The position numbers and the translations under genes were made by a program. 46,723 bases of DNA from positions 1-46,723 of the forward strand of contig JBOHPP010000022.1 in NCBI GenBank assembly GCA_050731755.1. The letters run 5' to 3'. Positions 16,471 to 24,143 of the stretch are shown piece after piece; positions within the stretch are counted from its first letter, which is position 1; the number at the start of each line of letters is the position of its first letter. The notes below the pieces were generated by a model, which saw only the letters and a list, made by a program, of their open reading frames with translations, was not told the origin of the DNA and did not search any database. The DNA comes from JBOHPP01 sp050731755. GTDB taxonomy: Bacteria > Methylomirabilota > Methylomirabilia > Rokubacteriales > CSP1-6.

Positions 16471-17474
16471 TGAACGGGACGGAGCGGCTCCGGGCCGTCC
16501 TCGAGGGGATCGTCGGTCGCACGCTGATCGTGGTGGGCGACCTCATCGAGGACGAGTACCTGATCGGCAAGCCGGGACGGATCTCCCGCGAAGCCCCGGT
16601 GATCATCTTAAAATTCACCGACCGGGACGTGCGGCTGGGGGGTGCCGCCAACGCCGCCAACAACGTCCATGCCCTCGGCGCGCGCGTGCTGCCCATCGGG
16701 GTCGTGGGCCGCGACCAGGCCGGCGACGAGCTGCTGGCTCTCTGCCGCACGGCGGGGATCCCCACCGAGGGCCTGGTGACCGAAGCCGCTCGGCGGACCC
16801 CGGTCAAGACCCGCATCCTGGCCGGCGGTTACCAGGCGACGCGGCAGCAGGTCGTGCGCATCGACCGCGAGCCCGCCAGCGAGCTGGCTCCCACCACCGA
16901 AGACGCGCTCCTGGCGCGCTTGACCTCGCTGGCCGCGCATGCCGACGCCATCATCGTCTCCGACTACGGCTACGGCACGGTGACGCCCCGGGTGTTCGAG
17001 CGTGTCCGCGCCCTGGCGCGCAAGCGCGGCAGCATCGTCAGCGTGGACAGCCGCTACGATCTGACCCGCTTCACCGGCGTCACCGTCGCCAGCCCCAACG
17101 AGGCGGAACTGGCCGAGCTGAGCGGTGGCCCGGTGGACGACGAGCGATCGGTGGAGAAGGCGGGACGGCAGGTCCTCGAGCGTCTGGACACGACACTGCT
17201 GCTGGTCACGCGGGGCAGCCAGGGGCTGGCGCTGCTCGAGCGCGACGGCGCCACCACGTTCATCCCCATCTTCGGCACCGACGAAATCGCCGACGTGACC
17301 GGAGCCGGCGACACGGTGATCAGCGCGTTCACCGTGGCCCTGGCCGCCGGCGCGTCGCCGGTGGAAGCGGCGACGCTCGCCAACGCGGCCGGTGGGCTCG
17401 TGGTCATGAAGCGGGGCACTGCCACGGTGGCCCGCGCGGAGCTGAGCCAGGCACTCTCGGCCGGAGCCCCCTGA
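16470..17474 (+). CDS. rfaE1: HldE kinase half (RfaE1), heptose 7-phosphate kinase
   Basis: This 334-residue PfkB/ribokinase-family enzyme phosphorylates heptose 7-phosphate at C1. It contains VVGDLIEDEYLIGKPGRISREAP near the N-terminus, the substrate region RLGGAANAANNVHALGA, SDYGYGTVTP, ASPNEAEL, LLVTRGSQGLALLE and the PfkB signature DVTGAGDTVISAF, in which the final Asp is the catalytic base. In E. coli this domain is fused to the nucleotidyltransferase; here the two are separate genes 66 bases apart, as in many non-gamma bacteria. The ATG is shared with the gmhB stop (TGATG). Confidence 0.95.
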   Translation: MNGTERLRAVLEGIVGRTLIVVGDLIEDEYLIGKPGRISREAPVIILKFTDRDVRLGGAANAANNVHALGARVLPIGVVGRDQAGDELLALCRTAGIPTEGLVTEAARRTPVKTRILAGGYQATRQQVVRIDREPASELAPTTEDALLARLTSLAAHADAIIVSDYGYGTVTPRVFERVRALARKRGSIVSVDSRYDLTRFTGVTVASPNEAELAELSGGPVDDERSVEKAGRQVLERLDTTLLLVTRGSQGLALLERDGATTFIPIFGTDEIADVTGAGDTVISAFTVALAAGASPVEAATLANAAGGLVVMKRGTATVARAELSQALSAGAP

Positions 17475-17540
17475 GCCGGTGATGATCGTGGTCTCGAGGG
17501 CCGGGCGACCGGTGCGCCGCGGCCGCGTGCCCGGGCCGGC

Positions 17541-18008
17541 GTGCTGACCGTCGAAGAGGCCGCCGCCCTGGCTGAACGGCTGCGGACACAGGGTCGGCGG
17601 ATCGTGCTGGCCAACGGATGCTTCGATCTGCTGCACGTGGGGCACGTTCGCTATCTCCAGGCCGCTCGCGCCCTCGGCGACGTCCTCTTCGTCGGGCTGA
17701 ACTCCGACGCCGCCGTCCGCCGGCTCAAGGGACCGGGCCGCCCACTGATGCCGGCGGCGGAGCGGGGCGAGTTGCTGGCGGCCCTGCGGGACGTCGACCA
17801 CGTGGTCCTCTTCGAGGACGACACGGCCGACACCCTGGTGGCGCAGCTGCGCCCGCACGTCCACGCCAAGGGCACCGACTACACGACGGACTCCGTGCCC
17901 GAGCGGGCGAGCGTGCGGGCGGCGGGCGGGGTGGTGGCCATCGCCGGAGATCCCAAAACCCACTCCACCCGTGATCTCATTGCCCTCATCCGCGAGCGCT
18001 TCCGGTGA
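17541..18008 (+). CDS. rfaE2: HldE nucleotidyltransferase half (RfaE2)
   Basis: RfaE2 transfers AMP from ATP to heptose 1-phosphate, making ADP-heptose for WaaC/WaaF. The 155-residue protein has the nucleotidyltransferase motif NGCFDLLHVGHVRYLQ (residues ~26-41; HxGH active site), LFVGLNSDAAVRRLKGPGRP, and a C-terminal THSTRDLIALIRER equivalent to the STT(K/R)-like end of the family. The GTG at 17541 is the first usable start; the 66 bases upstream hold no in-frame ATG/GTG start and no clear function. The heptosyltransferase gene begins 4 bases after its stop. Confidence 0.95.
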   Translation: MLTVEEAAALAERLRTQGRRIVLANGCFDLLHVGHVRYLQAARALGDVLFVGLNSDAAVRRLKGPGRPLMPAAERGELLAALRDVDHVVLFEDDTADTLVAQLRPHVHAKGTDYTTDSVPERASVRAAGGVVAIAGDPKTHSTRDLIALIRERFR

Positions 18009-18012
18009 CGGC

Positions 18013-19014
18013 GTGAACATCGCCATCGTGAAGCTGTCGTCCCTGGGAGACGTCGTCCACGCGCTTCCGGTGGCGGCGACTCTTCGCGCGCGGGTCCGCG
18101 AAGCGCGGATCACCTGGCTCGTCGAGCACCGGGAGGCCGCGATCCTGACCGGCCATCCCGCCCTCGACGAGATCATCACGGTCGACACGCGCCGCTGGCG
18201 GCAGGCCCGGAGCCCGGGCGCCCTGGCCGCGGCCGGCCGCGCGTTCGCCGCGCTGAGCCGGCGGCTGCGCGCGGCCCGCTTCGACGTGGCGCTCGACCTG
18301 CAGGGGTTGCTCAAGAGCGGTATCCTCATGGCGCTGACGCGAGCGCCGTTGCGGATAGGCTTTCAGGCCCGCGCCTGTCGCGAGCCGCTTGGCGCGCTCT
18401 TCACCAACCGCCGCCTGGCGCGTCCGGCCGGCCGCCACGTCGTCGAGCACTATCTGAGCCTGCTCGAGCCCCTGGGCATTGGCGCGCCGGTGCTCGACTT
18501 CCGCCTGCCCGTCGATCAGAAGGCCGAGACGCGGATGGACGACGTGCTCGCTGCGTCCGGCCTCAAGCCTCGCGACCGTCTGGTCGTCGTGAACCCGGGA
18601 GCGGGACGGCCGGGCAAGCGCTGGCCCGTCGACCGCTTCCGGGCGGTGGCCCACCGGCTGGCCCGGGAAGGGGAGGCCCACGTGCTCGTGGTCTGGGGCC
18701 CGGGGGAGGAGTCGGCGGCGCGGGCGATCGCCGACGGCGGCGACAGGAGCCGCGTGGTTCTGGCCCCGCGCACCGATCTCTTCGAGCTGATCGCCGTTCT
18801 TCGGCGCGCCAGTCTCCTGGTCGCGGCCGACACCGGGCCACTGCACCTGGCGGCGGCGGGGGGCACGCCCTGCCTGGGGATTTACGGGCCGACATCGCCG
18901 GCGCGCAATGGGCCGTACGGAACCGGGCATCGGACGCTCCAGGGACACGACGGACGCGTGGAGGCTGTCGGCGTCGACGAGGTCTTCGGCGCCGCCGTGC
19001 AGATGCTTCGATGA
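18013..19014 (+). CDS. waaC: ADP-heptose:LPS heptosyltransferase I, WaaC-like
   Basis: This is a second GT9 enzyme, 333 residues from GTG 18013. It begins VNIAIVKLSSLGDVVHALPVA with the conserved Asp of the family, followed by ITWLVEHREAAIL, FDVALDLQGLLKSGILMALT and IGFQARACREP, all close to WaaC. The donor-binding half has VVVNPGAGRPGKRWPVDRF and AADTGPLHLAAAGGTPCLGIYGPTSP. WaaC adds the first heptose to Kdo, so it works just before the WaaF-like enzyme at 10385; both depend on the ADP-heptose made by the three genes upstream. The end overlaps the GT2 gene as ATGA. Confidence 0.93.
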   Translation: MNIAIVKLSSLGDVVHALPVAATLRARVREARITWLVEHREAAILTGHPALDEIITVDTRRWRQARSPGALAAAGRAFAALSRRLRAARFDVALDLQGLLKSGILMALTRAPLRIGFQARACREPLGALFTNRRLARPAGRHVVEHYLSLLEPLGIGAPVLDFRLPVDQKAETRMDDVLAASGLKPRDRLVVVNPGAGRPGKRWPVDRFRAVAHRLAREGEAHVLVVWGPGEESAARAIADGGDRSRVVLAPRTDLFELIAVLRRASLLVAADTGPLHLAAAGGTPCLGIYGPTSPARNGPYGTGHRTLQGHDGRVEAVGVDEVFGAAVQMLR

Positions 19015-19763
19015 GCGCCGCGCGGCTCAGCGCCGTCGTCATCACCCTCAACGAAGAGGACCGTTTGCGCGCCTGTCTGGAGAGCGTGGCCTGGGCCGAC
19101 GAGATCGTGGTGGTGGACGCCGAATCGCAGGACAAGACGGTCCAGATCGCCCGGGAGTTCACCGAACGGGTGGTGGTCCGCCCGTGGGCCGGGTTCGCCG
19201 CTCAGAAGAACTTCGCCCTCGGGCTGGCCACCGGCGACTGGCTGCTGTCTCTCGATGCCGACGAGGAGGTGTCGGCGGAGCTGCGGGACGAGATCCACGC
19301 GCTCCTCAGAGGCCACGCCACCTGCGACGGCTACGCGGTGCCGCGCCGGAACATCTTCCACGACCGGTGGATCCGCCACGGCGGACTCTACCCGGACTGG
19401 CAGATCCGTTTGTTCCGCCGCGGCCGGGCACGGTTCAGGGACCGTGAGGTGCACGAGTCGGTGCAGGTGGAGGGTCGTGTCGGACGGCTGCGGGCGGCCT
19501 TGCTGCACCGGAGCTACCGCAACGTCGCCGACTTCCTGGCCCGCGCCGATCGCTACTCGACGCTGGCCGCCGAGGAGTGGAGGCGCGGCGGTCGGCGCGC
19601 CCGCGCGCGGGACCTCCTGCTGCGCCCGCTGGGCCGGTTCCTCGGGATGTACGTGCTGCGCCTGGGCTTCCTCGACGGCTGGAGGGGGCTTCTGCTGGCG
19701 ACCCTCTACGCGTACTATGTGGGCATGCGGTCGGCCAAGGCCCTGGAGCGAGCGCGGCGCTGA
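19011..19763 (+). CDS. GT2 glycosyltransferase, WaaE/KdtX-like
   Basis: This 250-residue GT-A enzyme starts LSAVVITLNEEDRLRACLESV, has the nucleotide-binding and DXD-like segments DEIVVVDAESQDKTV and WLLSLDADEEV, and then GYAVPRRNIFHDRWIRHGGLYPDWQIRLFRR, matching the WaaE/KdtX subgroup that adds a beta-glucose to the inner-core heptose. A C-terminal hydrophobic segment (residues ~205-240) suggests membrane association. Position directly after waaC supports an inner-core role. The stop overlaps trpS as TGATG, which places trpS in the same transcript. Confidence 0.9.
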   Translation: MSAARLSAVVITLNEEDRLRACLESVAWADEIVVVDAESQDKTVQIAREFTERVVVRPWAGFAAQKNFALGLATGDWLLSLDADEEVSAELRDEIHALLRGHATCDGYAVPRRNIFHDRWIRHGGLYPDWQIRLFRRGRARFRDREVHESVQVEGRVGRLRAALLHRSYRNVADFLARADRYSTLAAEEWRRGGRRARARDLLLRPLGRFLGMYVLRLGFLDGWRGLLLATLYAYYVGMRSAKALERARR

Positions 19764-20746
19764 TGGCGAAAGAGCGCGTGCTGTCGGGGATGCGCCCCAG
19801 CGGACGCGTCCATCTCGGCAATTACCTGGGGGCGCTGGAGAACTGGGTGCGCTTGCAGGAAGGGTACGACTGCTTCTACTTCGCGGCGGACTGGCACGTC
19901 CTCACCGACCAGACCGACACTGCCGAGGTGCCGCAGCACACGATCGAGATGGCCGCCGACTGGCTGGGCGCCGGCCTCGATCCCGAGCGCTCGACGCTCT
20001 TCATCCAGTCGCGGGTGCCCGAGCACGCCGAGCTGCACCTGCTCTTCTCGATGGTGATCCCGGTGAGCTGGCTCGAGCGGGTGCCGACCTACAAAGAGCG
20101 GATCGAGCAGCAGGAGATCGCCTCGCCCTCCTACGGGCTGCTCGGCTACCCGCTGCTGCAAGCGGCCGACATCCTCATGTACAAGGCCACGTGGGTTCCG
20201 GTCGGCGCCGACCAGGTGCCGCACATCGAGTTGACCCGCGAGGTGGCGCGGCGCTTCAATGGCACGTTCCGGCCCGTGTTCCCCGAGCCCGACGCCAAGC
20301 TGACCGAGATCCCCAAGGTCCCGGGCACCGACGGCCGCAAGATGTCGAAGTCGTATGACAACTGCATCTACCTGTCCGACGGCGCCGAGGTCGTCCGCGA
20401 GAAGATCCGTACGATGATGACGGATCCCGCGCGCAAGCGCCGGTCCGATCCCGGCAACCCCGACGTGTGTCCCGTCTTCGATCTCCACAAGATCTTTACG
20501 CCGTCCGCCGACCGCCAGTGGGCGGCCACGGGCTGCCGCACCGCCGGCATCGGGTGCCTGGACTGCAAGGCCAAGCTGCTCGAGCACATGGAGCCGGTCC
20601 TGACGCCGGTCCGCGAGCGGCGCCAGAAGTACGCCGAGCAGCCGGACACCATCGTCGACATCCTGCACGAGGGGTCGCGACGGGCCCGTGCGGTGGCGCA
20701 GCGCACGATGGAGGAGGTTCGCGCCGCGGTGCATCTGAGCCCATGA
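19763..20746 (+). CDS. trpS: Tryptophanyl-tRNA synthetase
   Basis: TrpS charges tRNA-Trp. The 327-residue class I synthetase has the HIGH-equivalent HLGN at residues 17-20 (in SGMRPSGRVHLGNYLGAL), tryptophan-site blocks YDCFYFAADWH and YGLLGYPLLQAADILMYKA, GADQVPHIELTREVARRFN, and the KMSKS loop at 193-197. A GIGCLDCKAKL segment near residue 270 is typical of the common bacterial type. The start at 19763 is fixed by the conserved N-terminus and overlaps the upstream stop. It overlaps scpA as ATGA, so a tRNA synthetase bridges the LPS block and the condensin genes. Confidence 0.97.
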   Translation: MAKERVLSGMRPSGRVHLGNYLGALENWVRLQEGYDCFYFAADWHVLTDQTDTAEVPQHTIEMAADWLGAGLDPERSTLFIQSRVPEHAELHLLFSMVIPVSWLERVPTYKERIEQQEIASPSYGLLGYPLLQAADILMYKATWVPVGADQVPHIELTREVARRFNGTFRPVFPEPDAKLTEIPKVPGTDGRKMSKSYDNCIYLSDGAEVVREKIRTMMTDPARKRRSDPGNPDVCPVFDLHKIFTPSADRQWAATGCRTAGIGCLDCKAKLLEHMEPVLTPVRERRQKYAEQPDTIVDILHEGSRRARAVAQRTMEEVRAAVHLSP

Positions 20747-21528
20747 CCGTGGAGGATCGAGCGACGGCGCTGCCGGCGCGAGCGGTGGAGCCCTCCTCCC
20801 CGCTGACCCTCCGCGTGGGTCAGTTCGAAGGCCCCTTCGACCTCCTGCTGCATCTCTGCCGCACCAGCGAGATCGACCTGGCCAACCTGCCCGTCCGCAC
20901 CATCACCGACCAGTACCTGGCGCATCTGGAGGCGGTGGAGTTCCAGGACCTGGAATCGGCCGGCGCCTACCTGGTGATGGCGGCCACGCTGATCTATCTG
21001 AAGTCGAAGCTGCTGGTGCCGCCGGACGAAACCGCCGAGGCGCTGGACGAGGAGGGCGAGGCCCTCCGGCTGGAGCTGGAGCAGCGCCTGCGCGAGTATG
21101 CGCGGGTCAAGGCGCTGGGCACCTGGCTGGCCGAGCGGGAGGCCGAGCAGGCCCTCCTGTGGGGCCGCCCGGTGAGCGAGTTGCCGCCGGCCGACGATGT
21201 GCCGCTGGAGGACTTGAGCGTCCACCTCCTCGAGCGCGCGCTCAAGCGCCTCATCGAGGAGCAGGGGCGACGGAAGCCGCGGGAGGTGCAGGCCGAGCCG
21301 ATGTCCGTGCTCGAGCGCATGACGGAGATCCTGGCCGTCCTGCGCGACACCTGGTCCTTGCTCTTCTCGTCGCTCACCAGCGATCGTCACCGTACCGATG
21401 TCGTCGTCTCCCTCCTGGCCGTGCTTGAGCTGGTCCGGCTGGGCAATATCCGCCTGCAGCAGACGGAGCTGTTCGGGGACATCGTTATCGAGCGGCGGGC
21501 GCCCGCCACCGGAGAGGCCCCCGCGTGA
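20743..21528 (+). CDS. scpA: ScpA, condensin (kleisin) subunit
   Basis: ScpA is the kleisin that links the two SMC heads in the bacterial SMC-ScpAB condensin. The 261-residue protein shows the N-terminal family block VGQFEGPFDLLLHLCRTSEIDLANLPVRTITDQYL and AGAYLVMAATLIYLKSKLLVP, an acidic linker, and a C-terminal winged-helix region ending VVVSLLAVLELVRLGNIRLQQTELFGDIVIER, all standard. The start overlaps the trpS stop. scpB follows but is separated by a 190-base insert with tandem repeats (21529-21718), whereas these genes are usually adjacent. The smc gene is not in the window. Confidence 0.95.
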   Translation: MTVEDRATALPARAVEPSSPLTLRVGQFEGPFDLLLHLCRTSEIDLANLPVRTITDQYLAHLEAVEFQDLESAGAYLVMAATLIYLKSKLLVPPDETAEALDEEGEALRLELEQRLREYARVKALGTWLAEREAEQALLWGRPVSELPPADDVPLEDLSVHLLERALKRLIEEQGRRKPREVQAEPMSVLERMTEILAVLRDTWSLLFSSLTSDRHRTDVVVSLLAVLELVRLGNIRLQQTELFGDIVIERRAPATGEAPA

Positions 21529-21540
21529 GCATTCGATCAT

Positions 21541-21682
21541 GAAGTTGGAGGGAGACGTTTGTCGCACCCAGCGTAAACGGGGAGGTTTGGAGGGGGCCGG
21601 TCGTGGCACCCCGCGCGAACGGGGAGGTTTGGAGGGGGCCCGTCGTGGCACCCCGCGCAAACGGGGAGGTTTGGAGGGGGCG
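21541..21682 (+). repeat. 42-bp tandem repeat array between scpA and scpB
   Basis: Three near-identical copies of a 42-base unit have the shared point ACGGGGAGG at 21577, 21619 and 21661, each followed by TTTGGAGGGGGC; a fourth, degenerate copy precedes them from about 21541. The copies differ at only a few positions (for example GCGCGAAC versus GCGCAAAC). There are no unique spacers, so this is not a CRISPR. The unit is G-rich on the + strand. It sits inside an operon between genes whose products work together, and ends in the hairpin at 21671-21699. Confidence 0.9.
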
Positions 21683-21699
21683 GCCGCTGCCCCCTCCAA
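21671..21699 (+). repeat. Perfect 11-bp GC-rich inverted repeat (hairpin)
   Basis: TTGGAGGGGGC at 21671-21681 pairs perfectly with GCCCCCTCCAA at 21689-21699 around a 7-base loop. The left arm is part of the last tandem unit. No T-run follows (the next bases are TTGAAAGG), so a Rho-independent terminator is unlikely, though transcript stabilisation or attenuation between scpA and scpB is possible. The core resembles the hairpin between aroA and cmk at 27454-27470. Confidence 0.8.
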
Positions 21700-21718
21700 T
21701 TGAAAGGTCAGGTGACCG

Positions 21719-22324
21719 TTGCCCACGCCGATTGACGTCGTCGAAGCCCTCTTCTTCGCCTCCGACAGCCCGCTGGAAGCCGATCGCATCCGTGAGGTCC
21801 TGGAGCTCACCGATGCCGCCGAGGCCCGCGCGCTCGTCGACGAGCTGCGCGAACGGTACGCGGCGGCCGATCGCGCGCTGACCATCGTGGAGGTCGGCGG
21901 CGGCTACCGGATGGTGACGCGGCCCGAGATCGCGCCGTGGCTCATGCGGCTGGTCAAGAGCCGCACCCGGGCCCGCCTGTCGCGCCCGGCGCTGGAGACG
22001 CTGGCCATCGTGGCCTACCGGCAGTCGGCGTCGCGCCCCGAGGTCGACGCCGTCCGCGGGGTGAACTCCGAGGGAGTGCTGGAGAACCTGCTGGAGCGCC
22101 GCCTCATCCGCATCACCGGGCGCAAGGAGGCGCCGGGCCGCCCGTTCCTCTATGAGACGACGCGCGAGTTCCTGGTCGCCTTCGGTCTGCGCGACCTCGA
22201 CGATCTGCCCAAGGTCGAGGGCGAGTTGATCGTGCCCGAGCTGGTCGCAGCCGCCACAGATGGCGAAGCTCAGGCTGAACAAGATCCTGGCCCAGGCGGG
22301 GCTGGCGTCCCGGCGGGCGGCTGA
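21719..22324 (+). CDS. scpB: ScpB, condensin winged-helix subunit
   Basis: ScpB dimers bind ScpA in the SMC condensin. The 201-residue frame starts at TTG 21719 (PTPIDVVEALFFASDSPLEADRI), with AAAGG a short distance upstream; no ATG or GTG gives the conserved N-terminus. The two winged-helix domains show RPEIAPWLMRLV, then LSRPALETLAIVAYRQSASRPEVDAVRGVNSEGVLENLLERRLI and GRPFLYETTREFLVAFGLRDLDDLP, all family features. The last ~25 residues are Gly/Ala-rich and unconserved because that DNA also encodes the start of the next gene. Confidence 0.94.
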   Translation: MPTPIDVVEALFFASDSPLEADRIREVLELTDAAEARALVDELRERYAAADRALTIVEVGGGYRMVTRPEIAPWLMRLVKSRTRARLSRPALETLAIVAYRQSASRPEVDAVRGVNSEGVLENLLERRLIRITGRKEAPGRPFLYETTREFLVAFGLRDLDDLPKVEGELIVPELVAAATDGEAQAEQDPGPGGAGVPAGG

Positions 22325-22997
22325 TCGGCTGATCCTCGAGGGGCGGGTCGCCGTCAACGGTGCCGTCACGCGCGAGGTCGGCACCCTGGCCGATCCCGCC
22401 ACCGATGCCGTCGCCGTCGACGGTCGGCCGATTCCCGCCGCCGAGCTCCAGCGGTACCTGCTTCTCAACAAGCCGCGCGGATACCTGACCTCACGCCACG
22501 ATCCCCAGCGGCGTCCCGTCGTCACCGACCTGGTGCCGGCGGCGGCGCGTCTCTTCCCGGTGGGACGGCTGGACATCGACGTGGAGGGCGCGCTGCTCCT
22601 GACCAACGACGGGGCGCTCACCCACCGTTTGCTTCACCCGCGCTACGGGCTGCCCCGCGTGTACGAGGCCGAGGTGGCCAGCGCCGTCAGGCGGGCCGAC
22701 CTCGCCCGCTGGCGGCGCGGAGTGGCGCTGGACGACGGCCCGGCCGTGCCCGCCGCCGTAATCCTGCTCCAGACCGGCCGCGCGGTGAGCCGACTGCGTC
22801 TGACCTTCACGGAGGGGCGCAAGCACGAAGTGAAGCGTTACTGCCAGGCGCTCGGCCATCCGGTGGTGCGGCTGCGTCGTGTGGCCTTCGGCCCGCTCAC
22901 GCTGGGCCATCTGCCCGTCGGCGCCTGGCGCCCGCTCACGCCCGCCGAGGTCAGCGCGCTGCGCGCCGCCGCCCTGGCGCCGCGGGTGGAGCGCTGA
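22260..22997 (+). CDS. rluB: RluB-type 23S rRNA pseudouridine synthase
   Basis: This 245-residue protein has an N-terminal S4 RNA-binding domain (LRLNKILAQAGLASRRAADRLI, residues ~4-60) and the RsuA/RluB catalytic domain with YLLLNKPRGYLTS, the catalytic-Asp motif GRLDIDVEGALLLTNDG, and EGRKHEVKRYCQALGHPVVRLRR. It would isomerise a uridine in 23S rRNA; RluE/F-type specificity cannot be excluded, but context next to scpAB is typical for RluB. The conserved N-terminus requires the ATG at 22260, so the gene overlaps scpB by 65 bases. It is the last gene before a clear promoter. Confidence 0.92.
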   Translation: MAKLRLNKILAQAGLASRRAADRLILEGRVAVNGAVTREVGTLADPATDAVAVDGRPIPAAELQRYLLLNKPRGYLTSRHDPQRRPVVTDLVPAAARLFPVGRLDIDVEGALLLTNDGALTHRLLHPRYGLPRVYEAEVASAVRRADLARWRRGVALDDGPAVPAAVILLQTGRAVSRLRLTFTEGRKHEVKRYCQALGHPVVRLRRVAFGPLTLGHLPVGAWRPLTPAEVSALRAAALAPRVER

Positions 22998-23009
22998 CCG
23001 GGCCCTTGC

Positions 23010-23038
23010 TTGCCGCGCCGGAGTCGTTGGCCTATAAT
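23010..23038 (+). promoter_or_regulatory. Sigma-70-type promoter for the aromatic operon
   Basis: TTGCCG at 23010-23015 and a perfect TATAAT at 23033-23038 are separated by 17 bases. The site lies in the 74-base gap between rluB and pheA, leaving a leader of about 27 bases. No attenuator-like leader peptide, T-box or stem-loop pair is visible in so short a leader. A consensus -10 box in such G+C-rich DNA is unlikely by chance. Confidence 0.72.
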
Positions 23039-23071
23039 CCCCGGTATTCAGTAGACGGGGCAGGGGTCCCT

Positions 23072-24133
23072 ATGAACCTGGACGATTGGCGTTCCAGGAT
23101 CAACGAACTCGACAAGCAAATCCTTCACCTCCTCAACCAGCGCGCCGAGGCCGCCCTTAGAATCGGAGACCTCAAACGACGGCAGGATGGGCCGTCGTAT
23201 GTCCCCGAGCGGGAGGCCGAGATCCTGGCCCGCCTCACCAGCCTCACCGCCGGCCCGCTACCCGCCGACGCCGTGCGGGCGATCTGGGGCGAGATCCTCT
23301 CGAGCTGCCGCGCCCTCGAGGGGCCGCTGACCGTCGCCTATCTCGGTCCGCCCGCCACGTTCACGCACCAGGCGGCCCTCCGCCGCTTCGGCACCGCGGC
23401 GACGCTGCTGCCGGCCCGGAGCATCGGCGAAGTGTTCGACGAGGTCGAGCGCCAGCGCGCCGACATGGGCGTCGTTCCCGTGGAGAACAGCACCGAGGGC
23501 GCGGTCAACGTGACGCTGGATCGGCTGGTGGAGTCCGACGCGGTCATCTGCGGCGAGCTGTACCTGGACATCGCCCAGCACCTGCTCTCGCGCGCCGCCT
23601 CGCTGGCCGAGATCAAGCGCGTCGTCTCCCATCCCCAGGCGCTGGCCCAGTGCCGCGGCTGGCTCGGCGAGCACCTGCCCGGCGTCGCCACCGAAGAGAC
23701 GCCCTCCACGGCGGCGGCCGTCGAGGTGGCCGCGGCCGACGTGACGGCGGCGGCCATCGGATCAGAGCTGGCCGGCCGCCTCTATGGAGTGCCCGGGCTG
23801 CGGGCGGGCATCGAGGACCTGCCTGACAACTCCACCCGGTTCCTGGTGATCGGCCGGCACGCCTGCGGCCCCACCGGTCGGGACAAGACCTCCATCGTCT
23901 TCGCCATGCGCGACGAGCCCGGCGTGCTGTTCCGCATCCTGGAACCGTGCGCGCGGCTCGGCATCAACCTCAGCAAGATCGAGTCGCGACCGGCGAAGCA
24001 CCGACCGTGGAAGCACGTGAGCTTCGTGGACCTGGAAGGGCACCGCGACAGGCCGGAGGTGGCTTCCACACTCGAGGAGATCGGGGCGCGCACCCTGTTC
24101 CTCAAGATCCTGGGCTCGTATCCCTCGGGATAA
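23072..24133 (+). CDS. pheA: PheA, bifunctional chorismate mutase/prephenate dehydratase
   Basis: PheA turns chorismate into prephenate and then phenylpyruvate for phenylalanine. The 353-residue P-protein has an AroQ chorismate mutase domain (residues ~1-88: WRSRINELDKQILHLLNQRAEAALRIGDLKR), a prephenate dehydratase domain (~90-270: VAYLGPPATFTHQAA, VVPVENSTEGAVNVTLD, VVSHPQALAQCRGWL and NSTRFLVIG) and an ACT regulatory domain (~275-353: FAMRDEPGVLFRILEPCARLGINLSKIESRPAK), which in this family senses phenylalanine. The ATG at 23072 begins the mutase helix; the frame is open 22 codons further up, but that part overlaps the promoter. hisC follows with its own ribosome-binding site. Confidence 0.96.
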   Translation: MNLDDWRSRINELDKQILHLLNQRAEAALRIGDLKRRQDGPSYVPEREAEILARLTSLTAGPLPADAVRAIWGEILSSCRALEGPLTVAYLGPPATFTHQAALRRFGTAATLLPARSIGEVFDEVERQRADMGVVPVENSTEGAVNVTLDRLVESDAVICGELYLDIAQHLLSRAASLAEIKRVVSHPQALAQCRGWLGEHLPGVATEETPSTAAAVEVAAADVTAAAIGSELAGRLYGVPGLRAGIEDLPDNSTRFLVIGRHACGPTGRDKTSIVFAMRDEPGVLFRILEPCARLGINLSKIESRPAKHRPWKHVSFVDLEGHRDRPEVASTLEEIGARTLFLKILGSYPSG

Positions 24134-24143
24134 AGGAGAGCGC

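Larger units (their letters stand above)
21539..21703 (+). other. Open reading bridge across the scpA-scpB repeat array
   Basis: An uninterrupted 54-codon frame runs from ATG 21539 to TGA 21701-21703 through the repeats and the terminal hairpin, encoding a 14-residue repeat (RGGLEGAGRGTPRK, with small changes). The array period of 42 bases keeps the frame open. A GTG at 21525 overlapping the scpA stop opens five codons that end in a TGA overlapping this ATG, so ribosomes could pass from scpA to scpB with few gaps. I do not recognise a protein family, and the peptide may have no function of its own. The minus strand of the array is open too. Confidence 0.3.

Noticed and set aside
11392..19763. 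Capsule or O-antigen locus
   Set aside because: There is no flippase, polymerase, ligase or chain-length regulator. The heptose and Kdo genes point to LPS core instead.
21541..21682. CRISPR array
   Set aside because: The 42-base units are directly tandem, with no unique spacers, no repeat palindrome of the right kind and no cas genes.
21671..21703. Rho-independent terminator after scpA
   Set aside because: The hairpin is strong but no T-run follows, and scpB downstream needs the same transcript as far as can be seen.
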